In this document: piece by piece, positions 1 through 6,925 of the stretch | How positions within the stretch are numbered: position 1 is the first letter of the stretch | How the letters are laid out: each line of letters starts with the position of its first letter | NCBI GenBank assembly: GCA_027343965.1 | Contig: DAHWJX010000159.1 | Span: 1-15,560, forward strand | Length of the DNA stretch: 15,560 nt | Reading direction: 5' to 3' | Origin: JAKACU01 sp021821185 | Lineage (GTDB): Bacteria > Bacillota > Bacilli > Alicyclobacillales > SLC66 | Notes under the pieces: model-generated | What the model was told of the DNA's origin: nothing | The model's database searches: none | What the model saw: the letters and a program-made list of their open reading frames with translations, nothing else | Program-made: the position numbers and the translations under genes

Positions 1-2
1 TT

Positions 3-89
3 GCTACTCTTTTTGCACCGAAAGATGAAGAATTAACTTTTGAAGAACTTTTAAATCAATCAAAATTAGATCCAAAATTCTTTAAATGA
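3..89 (+). CDS. C-terminal end of an unidentified AT-rich gene (5' end outside window)
   Basis: An open frame runs in from the window edge and stops at TGA 87-89, leaving 28 codons whose product ends in KLDPKFFK. The frame is rich in Lys, Glu, Leu and Phe. Only 23 of its 87 bases are G or C, far fewer than in the genes further right, so it may be horizontally acquired or part of a mobile element. No domain can be recognised from so short a tail and I do not assign a function. The stop lies 30 bases before a perfect hairpin at 120-158, which fits a real gene end. Confidence 0.5.
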   Translation, partial: ATLFAPKDEELTFEELLNQSKLDPKFFK

Positions 90-119
90 TCGCTTCGACC
101 TCTCACGCTGAAAATAGGT

Positions 120-158
120 TGTGCTCTTTGCTTGGCTGTCCACCTAGCAAAGAGCACA
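120..158. terminator. Perfect 13-bp hairpin, probable bidirectional terminator
   Basis: TGTGCTCTTTGCT at 120-132 is exactly complementary to AGCAAAGAGCACA at 146-158, with 13 bases between the arms; two further G-C pairs can form inside the loop after one mismatch. The stem is 30 bases past the stop of the plus-strand gene (89) and 29 bases past the stop of the minus-strand frame (188), so it sits midway between convergent ends. On the minus strand it is followed by ATTTT, on the plus strand by no T tract. A bidirectional terminator is the simplest reading; one end of a mobile element is a less likely alternative. Confidence 0.5.
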
Positions 159-187
159 GTACATTGATTATCGTAAGCCATTACTTT

Positions 188-471
188 TTAGGAGACCGTA
201 AATTTTACTAGTAACATATGCAATGCGGTAATAATCATCGAACTTTGCTTAGCATGATGCTGTGTATCATGCAAGGAGCGCACCATCTGATTCGAGGATT
301 GACTGACATTTTGAGCAAGCCGCACATTTTCCTGTCCAATATCCGCCAACTTCGTAATAATGTTCATCATTTCTTCTGTGCCCCATGCGCAAACTGCTCG
401 CCTCTTAACACCTCTCAAACGTCTCTTCAATTTCGGGCACTAATGAACGATTTCTTTGATACGACAGCCAT
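188..471 (-). pseudogene. Possible decayed small gene (coiled-coil-like remnant)
   Basis: The longest intact frame (188-430, TTG start, 80 codons) has no good ribosome binding site, but its second half reads like real protein: from about residue 21 it gives a heptad-like stretch including KLADIGQENVRLAQNV. Upstream pieces that also look coding lie in the other two minus-strand frames: an ATG at 471 opens MAVVSKKSFIS, and a third frame gives VPEIEETFERC. Joining them needs two or three frameshifts, which suggests a broken gene. The hairpin at 120-158 stands where its terminator would be. The plus-strand frame over the same bases is Cys- and His-rich and looks like a shadow. An intact small unknown protein of about 60-80 residues remains possible. 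Confidence 0.3.
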
Positions 472-555
472 CCCATAAATCCCATAAATACCTAATCATC
501 TCTACGCAATTAAAAGATGTCTCTTATTCAAAGCGTCCTTCCATAACAAGTATGC

Positions 556-885
556 TCATCCAATGGGCGTTCCGTTAGCAACGCGTTCATCGACGGACAA
601 TAAGACTACATCACCCTTTTGCGGTACCGCTCCAAGAACTAGCACCTCGGAATTGAATCCAGCGATACGTCGTGATGGGAAGTTAACAACAGCCACAACC
701 TGACGGTTGATCAGTTGTTCTGGATCATAGCGCTCTGTAATCTGCGCACTTGATCGTTTGATCCCGAGGGGCCCAAAATCGATTTGTAGTTTGATCGCTG
801 GTACGCGTGCTTCAGGAAATGCTTCAGCTGCTATGATCGTCCCTGTCCGCAAATCCAAACTATTAAAATCATCCACGATAGCCAT
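556..885 (-). CDS. csaA: CsaA-type tRNA-binding-domain chaperone
   Basis: The 109-residue product matches the CsaA family across its whole length, which in Bacillus subtilis is about 110 residues. Recognisable blocks are DLRTGTI near residue 10, FPEARVPAIKLQIDFG, SSAQIT and VVNFPSRRIAGF in the middle, and the closing VLVLGAVPQKGDVVLL segment. The fold is the OB-type tRNA-binding domain seen at the C-terminus of some methionyl-tRNA synthetases. CsaA acts in the cytoplasm as a dimer and was described as an export-related chaperone in B. subtilis; its exact role is unsettled. I chose the ATG at 885 because it gives the family N-terminus and leaves GGAAGGGCGG upstream as the binding site; a TTG at 906 would put that site inside the gene. 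It is divergent from azlD, with overlapping promoter candidates between them. Confidence 0.93.
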   Translation of the reverse strand: MAIVDDFNSLDLRTGTIIAAEAFPEARVPAIKLQIDFGPLGIKRSSAQITERYDPEQLINRQVVAVVNFPSRRIAGFNSEVLVLGAVPQKGDVVLLSVDERVANGTPIG

Positions 886-912
886 GCCCTTTTTCCGCCC
901 TTCCAAGAAATG

Positions 913-941
913 TTGAGACGTTTAGTTTACCTGAGTATATC
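913..941 (+). promoter_or_regulatory. Candidate sigma-A promoter for azlDC
   Basis: TTGAGA (913-918) and TATATC (936-941) are separated by exactly 17 bases, placing a start site near 948 and about 58 bases of leader before azlD. This is a match by eye only. Confidence 0.45.
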
Positions 942-962
942 CAATGCCATAGCAAGATGACA
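934..962 (-). promoter_or_regulatory. Candidate promoter for csaA, overlapping the azlD promoter
   Basis: On the minus strand a good -10 hexamer, TATACT, lies at 934-939, with a weak TGTCAT -35 17 bases upstream (957-962). Its -10 shares bases with the plus-strand -10 at 936-941, so the two divergent promoters would compete. The -35 match is poor and the call rests mainly on the -10. Confidence 0.3.
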
Positions 963-1005
963 TATGGTAAAGTGAAAATAGTTAATGGTAGAGAGGAAAA
1001 AGAAT

Positions 1006-1326
1006 ATGCCGTTTGATGCCTTGATAGAAACCCTTGTTATAGGCCTTGGAACCTATCTTTTACGTGCGGGATCACTGAGTTTAGGCAGTCGTATCACGTG
1101 GCCTGTATGGTTAAAGAATTGGCTACCCTTTGTGACACCGGCGGTTCTTGGTGCTTTGATTGGCCCCCTTCTCTTCATGCCAAACGGTCAGACCCTATCC
1201 ATATGGCACAATGCCACACTACTTGCGGCAGTACCGACGATCATAACAGCTTGGTTATCCCGACACCTTCTTATCACAGTAACCGTTGGCATCGTATCGT
1301 TTGCCGTCATTACACATAGTTGGTGA
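1006..1326 (+). CDS. azlD: AzlD, small subunit of a branched-chain amino acid exporter
   Basis: The 106-residue product is almost entirely hydrophobic and fits the AzlD family in length and pattern: a first helix around LIETLVIGLGTYLLRAG, a central LPFVTPAVLGALIGPLLF segment, and two further helices to a short HSW tail. AzlD pairs with AzlC in the membrane; the B. subtilis pair is linked to branched-chain amino acid efflux and 4-azaleucine resistance. I chose the ATG at 1006, preceded by GAGAGGA with about 9 bases of spacing, over an ATG at 985 that would place this site inside the gene. It ends at the start of azlC, so the two are almost surely translated together. The usual order is azlC then azlD, so this pair is reversed. 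The actual substrate is inferred from family. Confidence 0.85.
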   Translation: MPFDALIETLVIGLGTYLLRAGSLSLGSRITWPVWLKNWLPFVTPAVLGALIGPLLFMPNGQTLSIWHNATLLAAVPTIITAWLSRHLLITVTVGIVSFAVITHSW

Positions 1327-1334
1327 CCAAGTTT

Positions 1335-2048
1335 ATGAAAAAACACAAATCGATCTTTTCCGCCGCCTTGGCAGATGCCATGCCTATCATTCTCGCGTAC
1401 TTTCCCATTGCCATGACTTTTGGCGTAGTAGCAACAGCCAATGCCATGCCACCTTGGCTAACCATCTTTATCTCCATTTGCGTATATGCTGGGGGTGCAC
1501 AATTCATGATGATCCCTCTTATCATTTCGGGTGTTACACCACTTTCTGTCATCATCACCGTGATGCTCGTTAATCTTCGCCATTTTCTCTATGGCACGAC
1601 ACTGGGACCACGCTTTTCATTATGGCCAGAATGGAAGAAATGGATTGCATCTTTTGGCTTAACCGACGAAGTTTTTGCTGTCACGAGCAGTAAGGATCAC
1701 GTCGAACCCATAACACCTTCCTATCAATTTTTGTTCGTCTTTTCATGCTATGCATCATGGGTCGCAGGCACGATTGTCGGTGTTCTGGTAGACCGCGCCG
1801 TACCAACCTCTCTATCAGGAATTTTATCATACGCGTTGCCTGCCCTATTTATCGCGCTGCTGTTTATCGGCAAGAGAACAATGCCCTATCTGGTGGCCGC
1901 GGCATTCGGCGCTCTTTGCGCATTGGCGGCGACCTGGTTGCACATGGGTAGTATGGGAATTATCGCCGGAACGCTTATTGGGGCTACCGTGGGAGCAGTA
2001 ATTAATCAACTATGGATCTCATCGATCCATAGAGTGAACCACACCTAA
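1335..2048 (+). CDS. azlC: AzlC, large subunit of a branched-chain amino acid exporter
   Basis: The 237-residue membrane protein has the AzlC signature: an early PIILAYFPIAMTFGV helix, the VYAGGAQFMMIPLI block, and VNLRHFLYGTTLGPRF, where the family has its conserved N-RH-LYG element. Several further helices follow, with Gly-rich segments at the end. It should form the exporter with AzlD. The start is uncertain: ATG 1335 is used here, GTG 1323 makes a four-base GTGA overlap with the azlD stop, and TTG 1320 is also in frame; none has a clear ribosome binding site, so coupling to azlD translation is likely. The last 30 bases overlap the convergent transporter gene that ends at 2019. Confidence 0.88.
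   Translation: MKKHKSIFSAALADAMPIILAYFPIAMTFGVVATANAMPPWLTIFISICVYAGGAQFMMIPLIISGVTPLSVIITVMLVNLRHFLYGTTLGPRFSLWPEWKKWIASFGLTDEVFAVTSSKDHVEPITPSYQFLFVFSCYASWVAGTIVGVLVDRAVPTSLSGILSYALPALFIALLFIGKRTMPYLVAAAFGALCALAATWLHMGSMGIIAGTLIGATVGAVINQLWISSIHRVNHT
2011..2031. repeat. 8-bp inverted repeat inside the convergent gene overlap
   Basis: TATGGATC (2011-2018) and GATCCATA (2024-2031) are perfectly complementary around a five-base loop. The repeat lies within or beside the 30-base stretch that codes for the C-termini of both azlC and the opposing transporter. No T tract follows on either strand, so termination is only a possibility. Confidence 0.3.
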
Positions 2049-2939
2049 GCTATGAACAACCATCCCAACAATGATCATCGTCACACCAAGCAAGGCCAAT
2101 ATGGGTGGTTTCACTGGTGACACGAAAAGGAAGCTAAGTAGCATCGTGAAGACGACTTCGCCGGACTGCGTCGCTTCAACGGCTGCCAGATCATGCGTGT
2201 TTCCTTTCGTGAGATCTGTTGCTGCAAAGAACAGCACCGTAGCAATGACACCGGATGATAAGGCCACGATAGCAGTCTGGGTCACTTGGCTTACAGGAGG
2301 TAATCCAACGGTAAATACACCGATAATAGCAAGTACAATCCAAAGTGGGAGACTTACGAGGGTCATGCCAAAGACGCGTTCTATCGCACTAAGCCTTCCT
2401 TCACACAAGACAATCATTTTTCGATTGCCCAAGGGATAAGCAAAAGCAGCGATGGCAACAGCCAGCCCTCCAACTATCACGTTGTGCCATGACGATTGTA
2501 CGCCATGGCTCGCCTCAACGAGCACAATGCCAAAAAAGATAACCATAGATACCAGCAATCCTCGAATAGGCATTTTACTTGATGAACCAAATAACGGTGT
2601 AAGAAGAGACCCTGCAATAATCGTGAACTGCCATGCTGCCGCAATTACCCACGCAGGTGCATAATTTGCGCTAAAACATAGTGGGACATAAAAGAGACCA
2701 AAACCGATTGTACTCCACAAAATCCAAGATAAAGGAGCCAGCTTTATTTCGCGTAGCAGTTTAGGCAACGTCTTTCGTGCGAAAATGACGGGTAACATGA
2801 ATGGGATCATAAATAAATAGCGTAACGATGCACTCCAGAGAAAGCTTTGACCAACAAGACTCATCCGTGCGTTGAGCACAAACGTAATGGCAAAGAAAAA
2901 TGAAGCCAAGATACCAAGAAAAATCGGTCGCAAGCGCAT
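2019..2939 (-). CDS. DMT-superfamily efflux transporter (EmrE-like, ten helices)
   Basis: The 306-residue product has about ten hydrophobic segments and opens MRLRPIFLGILASFFFA, typical of the multidrug resistance efflux transporter family in the drug/metabolite superfamily (Pfam EmrE-type, roughly 300 residues). Other recognisable parts are FVLNARMSLVGQSFLWSASL just after helix one, a central VEASHG, and the ATDLTKGNTHDLAAVEATQS stretch before the last pair of helices. Transport would use the membrane potential or proton gradient; the substrate cannot be read from sequence. I chose ATG 2939, which gives the family N-terminus and has AAAGGA about 12 bases upstream and GTGGA closer; ATG 2960 follows directly after a hairpin arm with no binding site. 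Only 21 bases separate the hairpin from this start, so expression may depend on read-through from the ABC operon. Confidence 0.8.
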   Translation of the reverse strand: MRLRPIFLGILASFFFAITFVLNARMSLVGQSFLWSASLRYLFMIPFMLPVIFARKTLPKLLREIKLAPLSWILWSTIGFGLFYVPLCFSANYAPAWVIAAAWQFTIIAGSLLTPLFGSSSKMPIRGLLVSMVIFFGIVLVEASHGVQSSWHNVIVGGLAVAIAAFAYPLGNRKMIVLCEGRLSAIERVFGMTLVSLPLWIVLAIIGVFTVGLPPVSQVTQTAIVALSSGVIATVLFFAATDLTKGNTHDLAAVEATQSGEVVFTMLLSFLFVSPVKPPILALLGVTMIIVGMVVHSLGVVHSMDR

Positions 2940-2960
2940 GAGTCCACAAAGTCCTTTCAT

Positions 2961-2999
2961 TACAATAATAGAGAGGCTGATTGCCTCTCTATTATTGTA
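2961..2999 (-). terminator. Perfect 17-bp hairpin after the ABC operon; terminator or attenuator
   Basis: TACAATAATAGAGAGGC (2961-2977) pairs perfectly with GCCTCTCTATTATTGTA (2983-2999) around a five-base loop. It begins five bases after the stop of the last ABC gene (3005) and ends 21 bases before the start of the next gene (2939). The core is an eight-pair AGAGAGGC block, followed in the minus-strand transcript by the U-rich AUUAUUGUA, itself paired with the A-rich upstream arm. That is the layout of an intrinsic terminator with a mixed U tract, so partial termination is plausible. Confidence 0.65.
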
Positions 3000-3004
3000 G
3001 ACCA

Positions 3005-3964
3005 TCAGGCAATATGGTGACACGCAGTTGCGTGGTTCGTTGCAACTTCAACGATCGGAGGCGTTTTTTCTAGACAAATCTCGGTGACAAGAGGACAGCG
3101 ATCAGCAAATGGACAGCCTCGGCGATCTTGCAGCAAATTTGGCGCACGATTACTCGTCTCTGGTAACGGTCCGCGAATGCCGCTTCCAGGAGTCGCTGCA
3201 AGCAACAACTTCGTGTAGGGATGCAATGGATGCCGAATAAGTTCCTCAGCTGTAGCGGTTTCCATAACTTTACCACCGTATAACACCATAATGCGATGTC
3301 CAAAGTATCTCGCTGATGCAAGGTCATGCGTAATATACAAATACGCCAAGTTATAATCCTCACGCAACTGATTCATCAATCGCAAAATACCGGCACGAAT
3401 CGACACGTCCAGCATCGAGATAGGTTCATCCGCAACAAGAAACTTCGGATTGGCCGCTAAAGCTCGGGCGATAGCTACACGTTGCCTTTGGCCACCAGAT
3501 AATTCATGCGGATACTTGACACGCGTCTCTTGCACTGGCGTCAATCCCACTTGCTGCAACAGTTCATCCACGCGGGTTTCCATATCAAATTTTTCACGCC
3601 TATGCTTTTTGAGAGGGTATACAATATGCTGCTCTACCGTACGTGTTGGGTTAAGCGATCCAAACGGATCTTGAAACACCATTTGCACATCTTTTCGATA
3701 AGCTTTTAAGGCGTTGTGCTTAATATGTGTGACATCCTGGCCACCGACTTCAATGGTTCCATGCGCAGGTTCCAAAATCCGCAGCAAAGCTTTACCTATC
3801 GTCGATTTTCCAGATCCACTTTCTCCCACCAAAGCGAGGACTTCGCCTGGCTTTATAGAAAAACTGACGTGATCGACAGGATGAATGAACATTTTGCGCT
3901 TTCCATCATGTACGGGAAACCGAACAAGAAGATCGTTGACTTCAACGAGATTACTAGTTTCCAA
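3005..3964 (-). CDS. ABC transporter ATPase, OppF/DppF type
   Basis: With a TTG start at 3964 the product has 319 residues. It carries the Q-loop at MVFQDP (95-100), Walker A GESGSGKST (47-55), the signature LSGGQRQR (155-162), Walker B FLVADEP (175-181) and the switch histidine in ITHD (211-214), so it should be an active ATPase. The C-terminal extension has the HPYTKLLL segment and four cysteines (284, 290, 297, 315), as in oligopeptide-type ATPases. It energises import as partner of the ATPase encoded just upstream. The TTG is chosen because AAGGAGG lies nine bases before it; it overlaps the previous stop by 11 bases. An upstream codon at 4021 would overlap far more and adds unrelated sequence. 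It is the last gene of the operon. Confidence 0.93.
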   Translation of the reverse strand: METSNLVEVNDLLVRFPVHDGKRKMFIHPVDHVSFSIKPGEVLALVGESGSGKSTIGKALLRILEPAHGTIEVGGQDVTHIKHNALKAYRKDVQMVFQDPFGSLNPTRTVEQHIVYPLKKHRREKFDMETRVDELLQQVGLTPVQETRVKYPHELSGGQRQRVAIARALAANPKFLVADEPISMLDVSIRAGILRLMNQLREDYNLAYLYITHDLASARYFGHRIMVLYGGKVMETATAEELIRHPLHPYTKLLLAATPGSGIRGPLPETSNRAPNLLQDRRGCPFADRCPLVTEICLEKTPPIVEVATNHATACHHIA

Positions 3965-4952
3965 TGGGTTGCGCCTCCTTGTCCCGCGAGAACAAATGAC
4001 ATTCCACCATGCCATTTTCATAGGTCGATGTTAAGGGTCTCTCCGTTTTACAAATCGGTATTACTTTTGGACACCGTGGATGAAAAGCGCATCCTGTCGG
4101 CAAATTAACCAAATTAGGGGGTGTCCCGGGAATACCTTCAATGATAATTTTGTCGGCCGTCAAATGGGGGATGGCTCGCAAAAGTCCCTCGGTATACGGA
4201 TGATGCGTTTGTCCCAAAGACAATGTAGTGCTATCTGTCATTTCCACCAATCGACCAGCATACATGATGGCCACTTTTGAAGCCATTTCTGCTACGAGGC
4301 TAAAGTCATGACTGATAAATAGTACTGCAAATTTCTCTTGACGCTGGATTTCCCTAATCTGATCGAGTATCGATCGTTGCACAACCACATCAAGTGCCGT
4401 TGTTGGTTCATCCATAATTACAAATCCTGGGTTTAAAGTAATTGCTATCGCAATAACCACCCTTTGTCGCATTCCGCCCGACAATTCATGTGGATAACTT
4501 TTTAATGCTTTGCGATCAATACGAACAAGATCTAGTAACTCACAGGCTCGTGCTAGTGCTTTATCACGACTCCACTCTTTACGATGAGCAAGAATCGTGT
4601 CAAGAATTTGCGTCTCAACTGTCATAACAGGGTTTAAAGCACTCATCGCGCTTTGAAATACCATCGCCATTTGATCCCAGCGAAATTGACGCAATTCTTT
4701 CACAGACATAGCATAAACATCTTGCCCCATCACGCGAATGGTACCTTTTGTAATGAAAGCATCACCTTTTAAAAGACGCATTATGGCATAGGCCATCGTC
4801 GACTTGCCAGACCCTGATTCCCCTACAAGGCCCACGATCTCTTCTCTAAAAATCGTCAGGTTGACGTCATTTACTGCGTTAACTAAGCCAGACGACGTCT
4901 GATAGGCAACAGATAAATCGACAAGTTCCAACACCGGTTGTTGATCAGACAT
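3954..4952 (-). CDS. ABC transporter ATPase, OppD/DppD type
   Basis: The 332-residue product has Walker A GESGSGKST (44-52), MVFQ at 97-100, signature LSGGMRQR (157-164), Walker B FVIMDEP (177-183) and switch ISHD (213-216). The HHPYTEGLLRAIP segment and a cysteine set (288, 294, 301, 318, starting GCAFHPRCP) mark it as the D-type ATPase of Opp/Dpp transporters; in some DppD proteins these cysteines hold a [4Fe-4S] cluster. ATG 4952 is used, with a GGGGG site eight bases upstream; it overlaps the permease stop by eight bases, which suggests translational coupling. Longer upstream frames only read into the permease gene. With the F-type ATPase downstream it forms the ATP-hydrolysing pair. Confidence 0.93.
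   Translation of the reverse strand: MSDQQPVLELVDLSVAYQTSSGLVNAVNDVNLTIFREEIVGLVGESGSGKSTMAYAIMRLLKGDAFITKGTIRVMGQDVYAMSVKELRQFRWDQMAMVFQSAMSALNPVMTVETQILDTILAHRKEWSRDKALARACELLDLVRIDRKALKSYPHELSGGMRQRVVIAIAITLNPGFVIMDEPTTALDVVVQRSILDQIREIQRQEKFAVLFISHDFSLVAEMASKVAIMYAGRLVEMTDSTTLSLGQTHHPYTEGLLRAIPHLTADKIIIEGIPGTPPNLVNLPTGCAFHPRCPKVIPICKTERPLTSTYENGMVECHLFSRDKEAQPIGN
3974..3980 (-). promoter_or_regulatory. Ribosome binding site that fixes the TTG start of the OppF-type gene
   Basis: AAGGAGG on the minus strand is a near-perfect anti-16S match with nine bases between GGAGG and TTG 3964. It lies inside the last codons of the preceding ATPase gene and is the main reason for choosing the rare TTG start. 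Confidence 0.8.
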
Positions 4953-5910
4953 CACGCGTACCCCCTGCTTGAACAGTGTCTGTTTTCCGTACACCTCGCA
5001 CCTGACTTTTTTGCACACGCAATCTAGGATTCGTAATTTGGTCGATCCCAAAATTCATAAGTGCAAGACTCGTTCCCACAAGTGCGATCGCCATACCTGG
5101 GGGCACAAACCACCACCACGCACCATTGAGCATGGCACCACCATTTTGTGCCCAAAATAAGATGGTTCCCCAACTATTTGAAGCGATATTTTCAAAGCCA
5201 AGATAAGCTAATCCCGCCTCAGCCATAATGGCTCCTAGACATGAATAGATCAAATTACCGGCAATTTGCGATGTCATATTCGGCAAAATTTCAGCAAACA
5301 TAATGCGCAGTGTTCCAGCTCCTGAAAGTCTGGCCGCTACAATAAAGTCACGACTTGCAAGCGACATAGCCACTGAGCGAAATACTCTAGCACCCCAGGC
5401 CCAACCGGTTAAGGCAATAATCAATCCATTCACAATCGGAGTGGTATTTTTTACGTACGACTCAATTAAGATAAGCAACGCCAACCCTGGCATGACGAGA
5501 AAGATGTTACTAAAAGCATTTAGGATCGAATCAGCAATCCCGCCTTTGTATCCCCCATAGACCCCGACAATAAATCCGATCAAGGTTGAGACCACAGCCG
5601 CACCAACACCCACGATTAAGGAAGTCTGCGTACCCCAGATAAATTGCGAGAAAATATCTTGCCCAGTGTTGGTCGTTCCTAGCCAATGGGCCCATGAAGG
5701 ACCTAAAGAAGGAGGAAAATTGGTCGATGCAGGATCATAGGGAGCCAGTAGCCAAGCAAAAACTCCGACCAAGACAAAAACGGAAAAGATAGAAAAACCC
5801 ACAATTGCTTTTCCATTTTGAAAGAAGGCATGCAATGCACCGTTGCCATGACTCCGTCTACGCCGCGCTCGGCGTACACTGTTGACCACAGGTTTGCCAT
5901 CCGTACTCAT
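4945..5910 (-). CDS. ABC transporter permease, OppC/DppC type
   Basis: The 321-residue membrane protein has a basic N-terminal tail (VRRARRRR, 12-19), a first helix at about 35-56, then LGTTNTGQDIFSQFIWG (78-93), the landmark of DppC-type permeases. Further helices follow, with the EAA coupling loop near 188-211 (DFIVAARLSGAGT...ILPN), the EAGLAYLGF block (231-239), and NPRLRV after the last helix. It forms the translocation channel with the B-type permease. The start ATG 5910 has GGAGAGG nine bases upstream and overlaps the previous stop as ATGA. The tail after NPRLRV is about 20 residues longer than needed and overlaps the next gene. Confidence 0.93.
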   Translation of the reverse strand: MSTDGKPVVNSVRRARRRRSHGNGALHAFFQNGKAIVGFSIFSVFVLVGVFAWLLAPYDPASTNFPPSLGPSWAHWLGTTNTGQDIFSQFIWGTQTSLIVGVGAAVVSTLIGFIVGVYGGYKGGIADSILNAFSNIFLVMPGLALLILIESYVKNTTPIVNGLIIALTGWAWGARVFRSVAMSLASRDFIVAARLSGAGTLRIMFAEILPNMTSQIAGNLIYSCLGAIMAEAGLAYLGFENIASNSWGTILFWAQNGGAMLNGAWWWFVPPGMAIALVGTSLALMNFGIDQITNPRLRVQKSQVRGVRKTDTVQAGGTRDV

Positions 5911-6896
5911 GATGTGGCACCTCTCCTTCGAATGCGCGGGTCTAAACGGCCATACACCATGTCCACAACAAAATTAATAAGCAATGTTGTAACAGCAATG
6001 ATGAGAAACATACCTTGAATAAGTGGGTAATCCTCTCCAGAAACTGCGTTCGTTAGCTGAAATCCAATTCCCTGATAGGAAAAGACTTGTTCAATCAAGA
6101 TTTGGCCGCCAATGATAGTTGATAACGCGATGGCGATGGACGTAATTTGTGGCAACAAAGCATTTCTTGCTGCGTACGAAAAGATTAATCGGCGTGTAGA
6201 AACGCCTTTGGCTTCTGCGAAAACAACATAATCCTCACCTAATGTCATCATCATATTGTTACGCATACCGATGATCCATCCGCTCACGCTTCCTAAAAAG
6301 ATAACGACAGCAGGTAACGTGGCGTAATAGATAACGCTTGAGATAAAAGCAAAATTCCAACCCACCGTGACATTGTCGCCGTAACTATGGGCCATCGGAA
6401 ACCAATTGAGTGTAAACCCAAAAACATATAGAAGAACGAGTGCCAGCCAAAATTGTGGAATAGCTTGAAAGAACATCGTAATAATCGGCGCAATCGAATC
6501 TAAGACACCGCCGCGTTTCCAAGCAATAAAAATACCCGTAAACGTCCCGACAGTGACCGATAGTAACCAGATAATACCTAGTAAACCTAATGTCCATGGC
6601 AAACTATTACTAATAATCGTTTGCACAGACGTTGGATAGTACGTATACGATAGTCCCCAATGCCCTGTTAGCATACTTCCCAAGTATTGGAAGTATTGAA
6701 TAATCATCGGCTTGTTGCTAAATCCGAATTGAATCTCAAACGCTTTTAAAGCTTGTGGAGGCATCCTACCCTGAAATTTCCCCAGCATAATTTCAGCGGG
6801 ATTGCCCGGCATCAGGCGAGGCAAAACGAAGTTCAATGTTAAGGCAGCCCAAATTGACAAGAGTAAAAAACCCAATCGATTAAGAAAATAACGCAC
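5907..6896 (-). CDS. ABC transporter permease, OppB/DppB type
   Basis: The 329-residue product starts MRYFLNRLGFLLLSIW, typical of DppB-type permeases, followed by LPRLMPGNPAEIMLG (25-39). A periplasmic-type stretch with a GHWGLSY element follows at about 78-84, then several helices, an EAA loop at about 221-250 (EDYVVFAEAKGVSTRRLIF...NALLPQ) and the VFSYQGIGFQLTNAV segment near 271-285. The start is GTG 6896, preceded by AGAAGGTG; an out-of-frame ATG overlaps it (ATGTG). It is separated from the binding-protein gene by 89 bases holding a hairpin, whereas the three genes after it overlap end to start. Confidence 0.93.
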   Translation of the reverse strand: MRYFLNRLGFLLLSIWAALTLNFVLPRLMPGNPAEIMLGKFQGRMPPQALKAFEIQFGFSNKPMIIQYFQYLGSMLTGHWGLSYTYYPTSVQTIISNSLPWTLGLLGIIWLLSVTVGTFTGIFIAWKRGGVLDSIAPIITMFFQAIPQFWLALVLLYVFGFTLNWFPMAHSYGDNVTVGWNFAFISSVIYYATLPAVVIFLGSVSGWIIGMRNNMMMTLGEDYVVFAEAKGVSTRRLIFSYAARNALLPQITSIAIALSTIIGGQILIEQVFSYQGIGFQLTNAVSGEDYPLIQGMFLIIAVTTLLINFVVDMVYGRLDPRIRRRGATS

Positions 6897-6925
6897 ATGC
6901 TACACCTTCTTCCCATCAATACTTA

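Noticed and set aside
120..158. Inverted repeat as the end of an insertion sequence
   Set aside because: No matching partner repeat, target duplication or transposase domain can be seen in the window; a terminator explains it more simply.
353..471. Frame from ATG 471 in which two TGA codons would have to read as tryptophan
   Set aside because: Every other gene in the window uses TGA as a stop, so recoding is far less likely than a decayed or shadow frame.
218..478. Plus-strand frame of 86 codons opposite the 188-471 remnant
   Set aside because: Its composition is rich in Cys, His and Met, it has no ribosome binding site, and the opposite strand gives more protein-like sequence.
470..489. 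Short tandem repeat of TCCCATAAA
   Set aside because: Only two copies of nine bases, with no context that gives it a role.
3005..6896. Naming the transporter oppBCDF as a peptide importer
   Set aside because: Family architecture alone does not give the substrate, and the GH130 neighbour points to carbohydrate, so no opp symbols are assigned.
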